From the NCBI GenBank assembly GCA_958299035.1, contig CATQJL010000326.1:5470232-5534231 (forward strand): a DNA stretch of 64,000 nt. The letters are read 5' to 3'. The position numbers were made by a program, and so were the translations under genes. Origin of the DNA: Cylicocyclus nassatus. Lineage: Eukaryota > Nematoda > Chromadorea > Rhabditida > Strongylidae. Below, in pieces: positions 63,201 through 64,000 of this stretch. Numbering within the stretch: the first letter of the stretch is position 1; the number at the start of each line of letters is the position of its first letter. The notes under the pieces are model-generated. The model made no database searches. It was not told where the DNA came from and saw nothing but the letters and a program-made list of their open reading frames with translations.

Positions 63201-63505
63201 ATTTGTTGAGCGAGAAATTTCCCTGACAGCTCTCAGGAATGTTCGAAAAAAGCTAACAATGACTTGTTAACCACATGATAGCACCCAACTCACTTCATGA
63301 CATCACTTATCATCTGAGCTGTTATCATGCAGATAACGTTGAAGTATCATTCCCTAGTTTTCTGGCGTTCTTCTAGCTGTGATCGGGAATTTTGGCAAAA
63401 ATCATAAACAGTAATAAACAAACCGAATTGTGATGTGTATGTTGATGGATACTGTCGTCGTCTTCGTAATTATTTAGCGGTGCTGTATCTATGGAACGAT
63501 GTCGC
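51284..63505 (-). CDS. hum-4: Unconventional myosin, class XV-like, C-terminal tail (partial)
   Basis: Twenty-five - strand exons (N to C): 63505-63424, 62781-62720, 62651-62558, 62500-62330, 62045-61902, 60089-59897, 59844-59726, 59587-59455, 59394-59084, 59013-58869, 58802-58716, 56466-56356, 56158-55999, 55947-55825, 55777-55621, 55568-55435, 54847-54753, 54693-54595, 54543-54468, 53880-53720, 52353-52211, 52151-52015, 51752-51586, 51529-51440, 51367-51284; about 1,091 residues. In order: a Pro/Ser linker; four REEPQ-type repeats; PWKLTIRKEMFHPKE opening a FERM-like module (KWPLYFAQFYEV, LLAISEHGVKLLL); SH3 (ATADYVTKQPNLLSFKKGE then PGWFYGKIGNRYGSLPAQYV); MyTH4 (WTWQDIAHKIKFTDKPIS, IMKYMGDEPIRRG, YCQIIRQTTNN, RGWRLFSILTAYFECS); FERM (YFLPGG, FNQ-VVPDYLDGMF, AKAGFLEILSNWQLFG). 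This order is that of myosin XV tails, which bind membrane and cytoskeletal cargo. The motor is beyond 64000. The name is by resemblance to C. elegans HUM-4. There is a one-base frameshift at 59255-59260 and two GC donors. Confidence 0.88.
51530..51585 (-). other. Putative GC-AG intron (56 nt) in the myosin FERM
   Basis: The reading WEYDK-IVSVKG, continuous with FERM F3 domains, requires a donor GACAAA|GCACGC. The canonical alternative (donor GTTCCA, 41-nt intron 51530-51570) would insert five residues ARYYF in a beta-strand. Acceptor TTTTTCAG is the same for both. Confidence 0.55.
52354..53719 (-). other. Putative GC-AG intron (1,366 nt) in the myosin FERM
   Basis: Exon 53720-53880 ends ATGTTCAATCAG followed by GCAAGA, a strong GC-type donor context (CAG|GCAAGA). 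The next exon begins VVPDYLDGMF. The joint FNQ-VVPDYL is a conserved FERM stretch with no gap, so the junction is well constrained. The intron holds no recognised gene. Confidence 0.75.
57171..57996. mobile_element. GGCTCGGCA-family element, 826 bp
   Basis: Left end CAGGGCACGGCACAGGTGGC; right end (inverse) CAGGGCTCGGCACGAGGTGG. Inside is a hairpin of TAGGTGGCTTTCAAGCCACC / GCCACCTGAGGTGGC at 57455-57500 and a degenerate internal end at about 57885-57905 (CGTGCCGACCC). It lies in the 2.2-kb intron splitting the SH3 domain. No transposase. Confidence 0.75.
59255..59260 (-). other. One-base frameshift in myosin exon (CCCTTT)
   Basis: Upstream frame ..KWPLYFAQFYEVIGNSKG runs into TAG within two codons, while the continuing FERM frame RSLKFDLPMHINLK is one base later. 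The exon is 311 nt, one more than its phases allow. The available gap is too small for an intron (19-27 nt). Dropping one base of the AAAGGG run (- strand) would restore frame, so a homopolymer assembly error is most likely; a real disruption is possible. Confidence 0.8.
60445..61634. mobile_element. Mariner-ended composite carrying an RTE fragment
   Basis: Left end TTAAGTTGATGCATAATTCT, right end (inverse) TTAGGTTGATGCACAATTCT, the same termini as the 13273 palindrome. TA follows the right end; the left flank is CA, so it is eroded. Between the ends are RTE-type LINE sequence (60523-61208) and 390 bp of other AT-rich DNA. It lies in the 1.8-kb myosin intron 60090-61901. Confidence 0.75.
60523..61208 (+). 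pseudogene. 5'-truncated RTE-type LINE (3' end of reverse transcriptase ORF)
   Basis: Frame 1 (about 60525-60786) reads YLGRSMNMENDLREELNRRR and continues to LPALCYAAETWADTVATSKA, typical of the region after the RT domain in RTE/LINE ORFs. After a stop (TGA at 60787) the homology continues: RRMSRLRDPAEYVAKAKHRW, AGHIMRRTDDRW, EAKRPRGRPPTWWADVF, ending in a stop at 61182. The 3' end is a short TAAGTA-type tandem tail (TCTAAGTATCTAAGTAAATA), as RTE elements have. It is dead: truncated 5', broken frame. Confidence 0.88.
61673..61791. repeat. 119-bp hairpin in myosin intron
   Basis: CAGTATAATCAAAGCTTTAA at the left is the exact inverse of the right end. Arms of about 52 bases differ at very few positions (near TCTTTTTAAG versus CTTAGAAAGA), with a 15-base loop around AGAGGCACCTCTT. 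It lies 40 bases from the end of the mariner-type composite. Confidence 0.95.
62501..62557 (-). other. 57-nt intron or retained coding segment
   Basis: Between ..AERKPN and GLNRVPPDAY the sequence has donor GTCTGG and acceptor TTGCTTAAG, is T-rich, and is 57 nt (19 codons) with no stop, so retention keeps the frame and would insert VWQFFLSFFDHKISKFLLK. Composition favours an intron with a weak donor. Confidence 0.5.
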
Positions 63506-63570
63506 CTGTAAAAAAATGATAAAGGCAAAGGAATGGAAGTTTGATTGCCCAAATTAAACAGTAAGGATCT

Positions 63571-63723
63571 GGGCTCGGCAAAGGTGGCTTTTAAGCAAGC
63601 TGGATATCGTTTTCGGGACGAAAAGCAAAGGGGATATTGTTTTTGTGGAATAAAAATACTATTTTCCTTAGTCAACGTCTTTTTAAGGGTTTTTTTACGT
63701 TTTGGTTTGGGCTTGCCGAGCCC
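63571..63723. mobile_element. GGCTCGGCA-family MITE, 153 bp
   Basis: Left GGGCTCGGCAAAGGTGG, right GGCTTGCCGAGCCC: an inverted terminal repeat of about 11 bases. The interior (AAGCAAGCTGGATATCGTTT, AAAGCAAAGGGGATATTGTT) matches the left part of the 57171 element. No coding capacity. It lies just upstream of the first recognised myosin exon. Confidence 0.8.
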
Positions 63724-64000
63724 TGAGTAAGGATGTCTTTAGATTTTTGAATCAGCCAATATATTACCAACTCAATAGATCATTAAGACGAAATTGGAGT
63801 AAAATACAAAAAAAGCAAGATTGTTTCATAAAGCAAATAATTGGAGCACACTTTTCAAAAATTATCTCGGCAACTTATTTCAATTGGCTGCCATTTTTGA
63901 AGCTTAGGGGGAGGCTTTACTAAAATGAATCAAAGGAAAAGAGAGAAAGGAATGCGTGAGAATTTTTGCAATCTCCAGTTGTGGATAATCTAAACTGCAC

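Overview
This window looks like a chromosomal piece of a clade V parasitic nematode, probably a strongylid (hookworm-like). That is inferred from the AT-rich sequence, the many short introns ending in TTTCAG or TTTTAG, the TA-flanked mariner-type inverted-repeat elements, and the 3' end of an RTE-type LINE whose protein resembles nematode copies. No bacterial or viral genes, CRISPR arrays, rRNA or tRNA genes were recognised.

Two conserved genes can be assembled exon by exon with consistent splice phase, and they converge tail to tail. On the + strand (5.4-49.0 kb) lies a two-pore-domain (K2P/TWK) channel whose first pore filter reads T-T-C-G-Y-G-E. A cysteine there is the hallmark I know for C. 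elegans UNC-58, so this is probably its ortholog. Its constant part is 13 exons (41606-49043). Upstream, spread over about 35 kb, are a three-exon long N-terminus (5448, 11481, 12709) and several separate ATG-bearing exons (15715, 23375, 24860, 33299, 38186, 40659). All of these end in phase 1 with a final G before GT, and so fit the same acceptor at 41606. A tiny phase-0 exon at 18644 could instead join directly to the TM1 exon at 43770. The window therefore seems to hold a K2P locus with six to eight alternative N-termini and promoters.

On the - strand (63505 down to 51284) is the C-terminal half of an unconventional myosin with the class XV tail order: a proline-rich linker, a FERM-like module, SH3, MyTH4, and a C-terminal FERM. 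It is HUM-4-like. 25 exons give about 1,091 residues; the motor lies outside the window. It has two putative GC-AG introns and a one-base frameshift in a homopolymer.

The rest is intron and intergenic DNA with many non-autonomous elements. These are mariner-type MITEs (28.8, 44.9, 50.3 kb), two roughly 1 kb near-complete palindromes (13.3-14.3 and 30.7-31.7 kb) sharing an internal module, a family ending in AGGGCTCGGCA (10.2, 46.1, 57.2, 63.6 kb), a 0.5 kb MITE at 19.0 kb, a foldback at 32.5 kb, and an RTE fragment inside a mariner-type element (60.4-61.6 kb). By memory, unc-58 and hum-4 are both X-linked in C. elegans, which would agree with an X-derived segment; this is not shown by the sequence.
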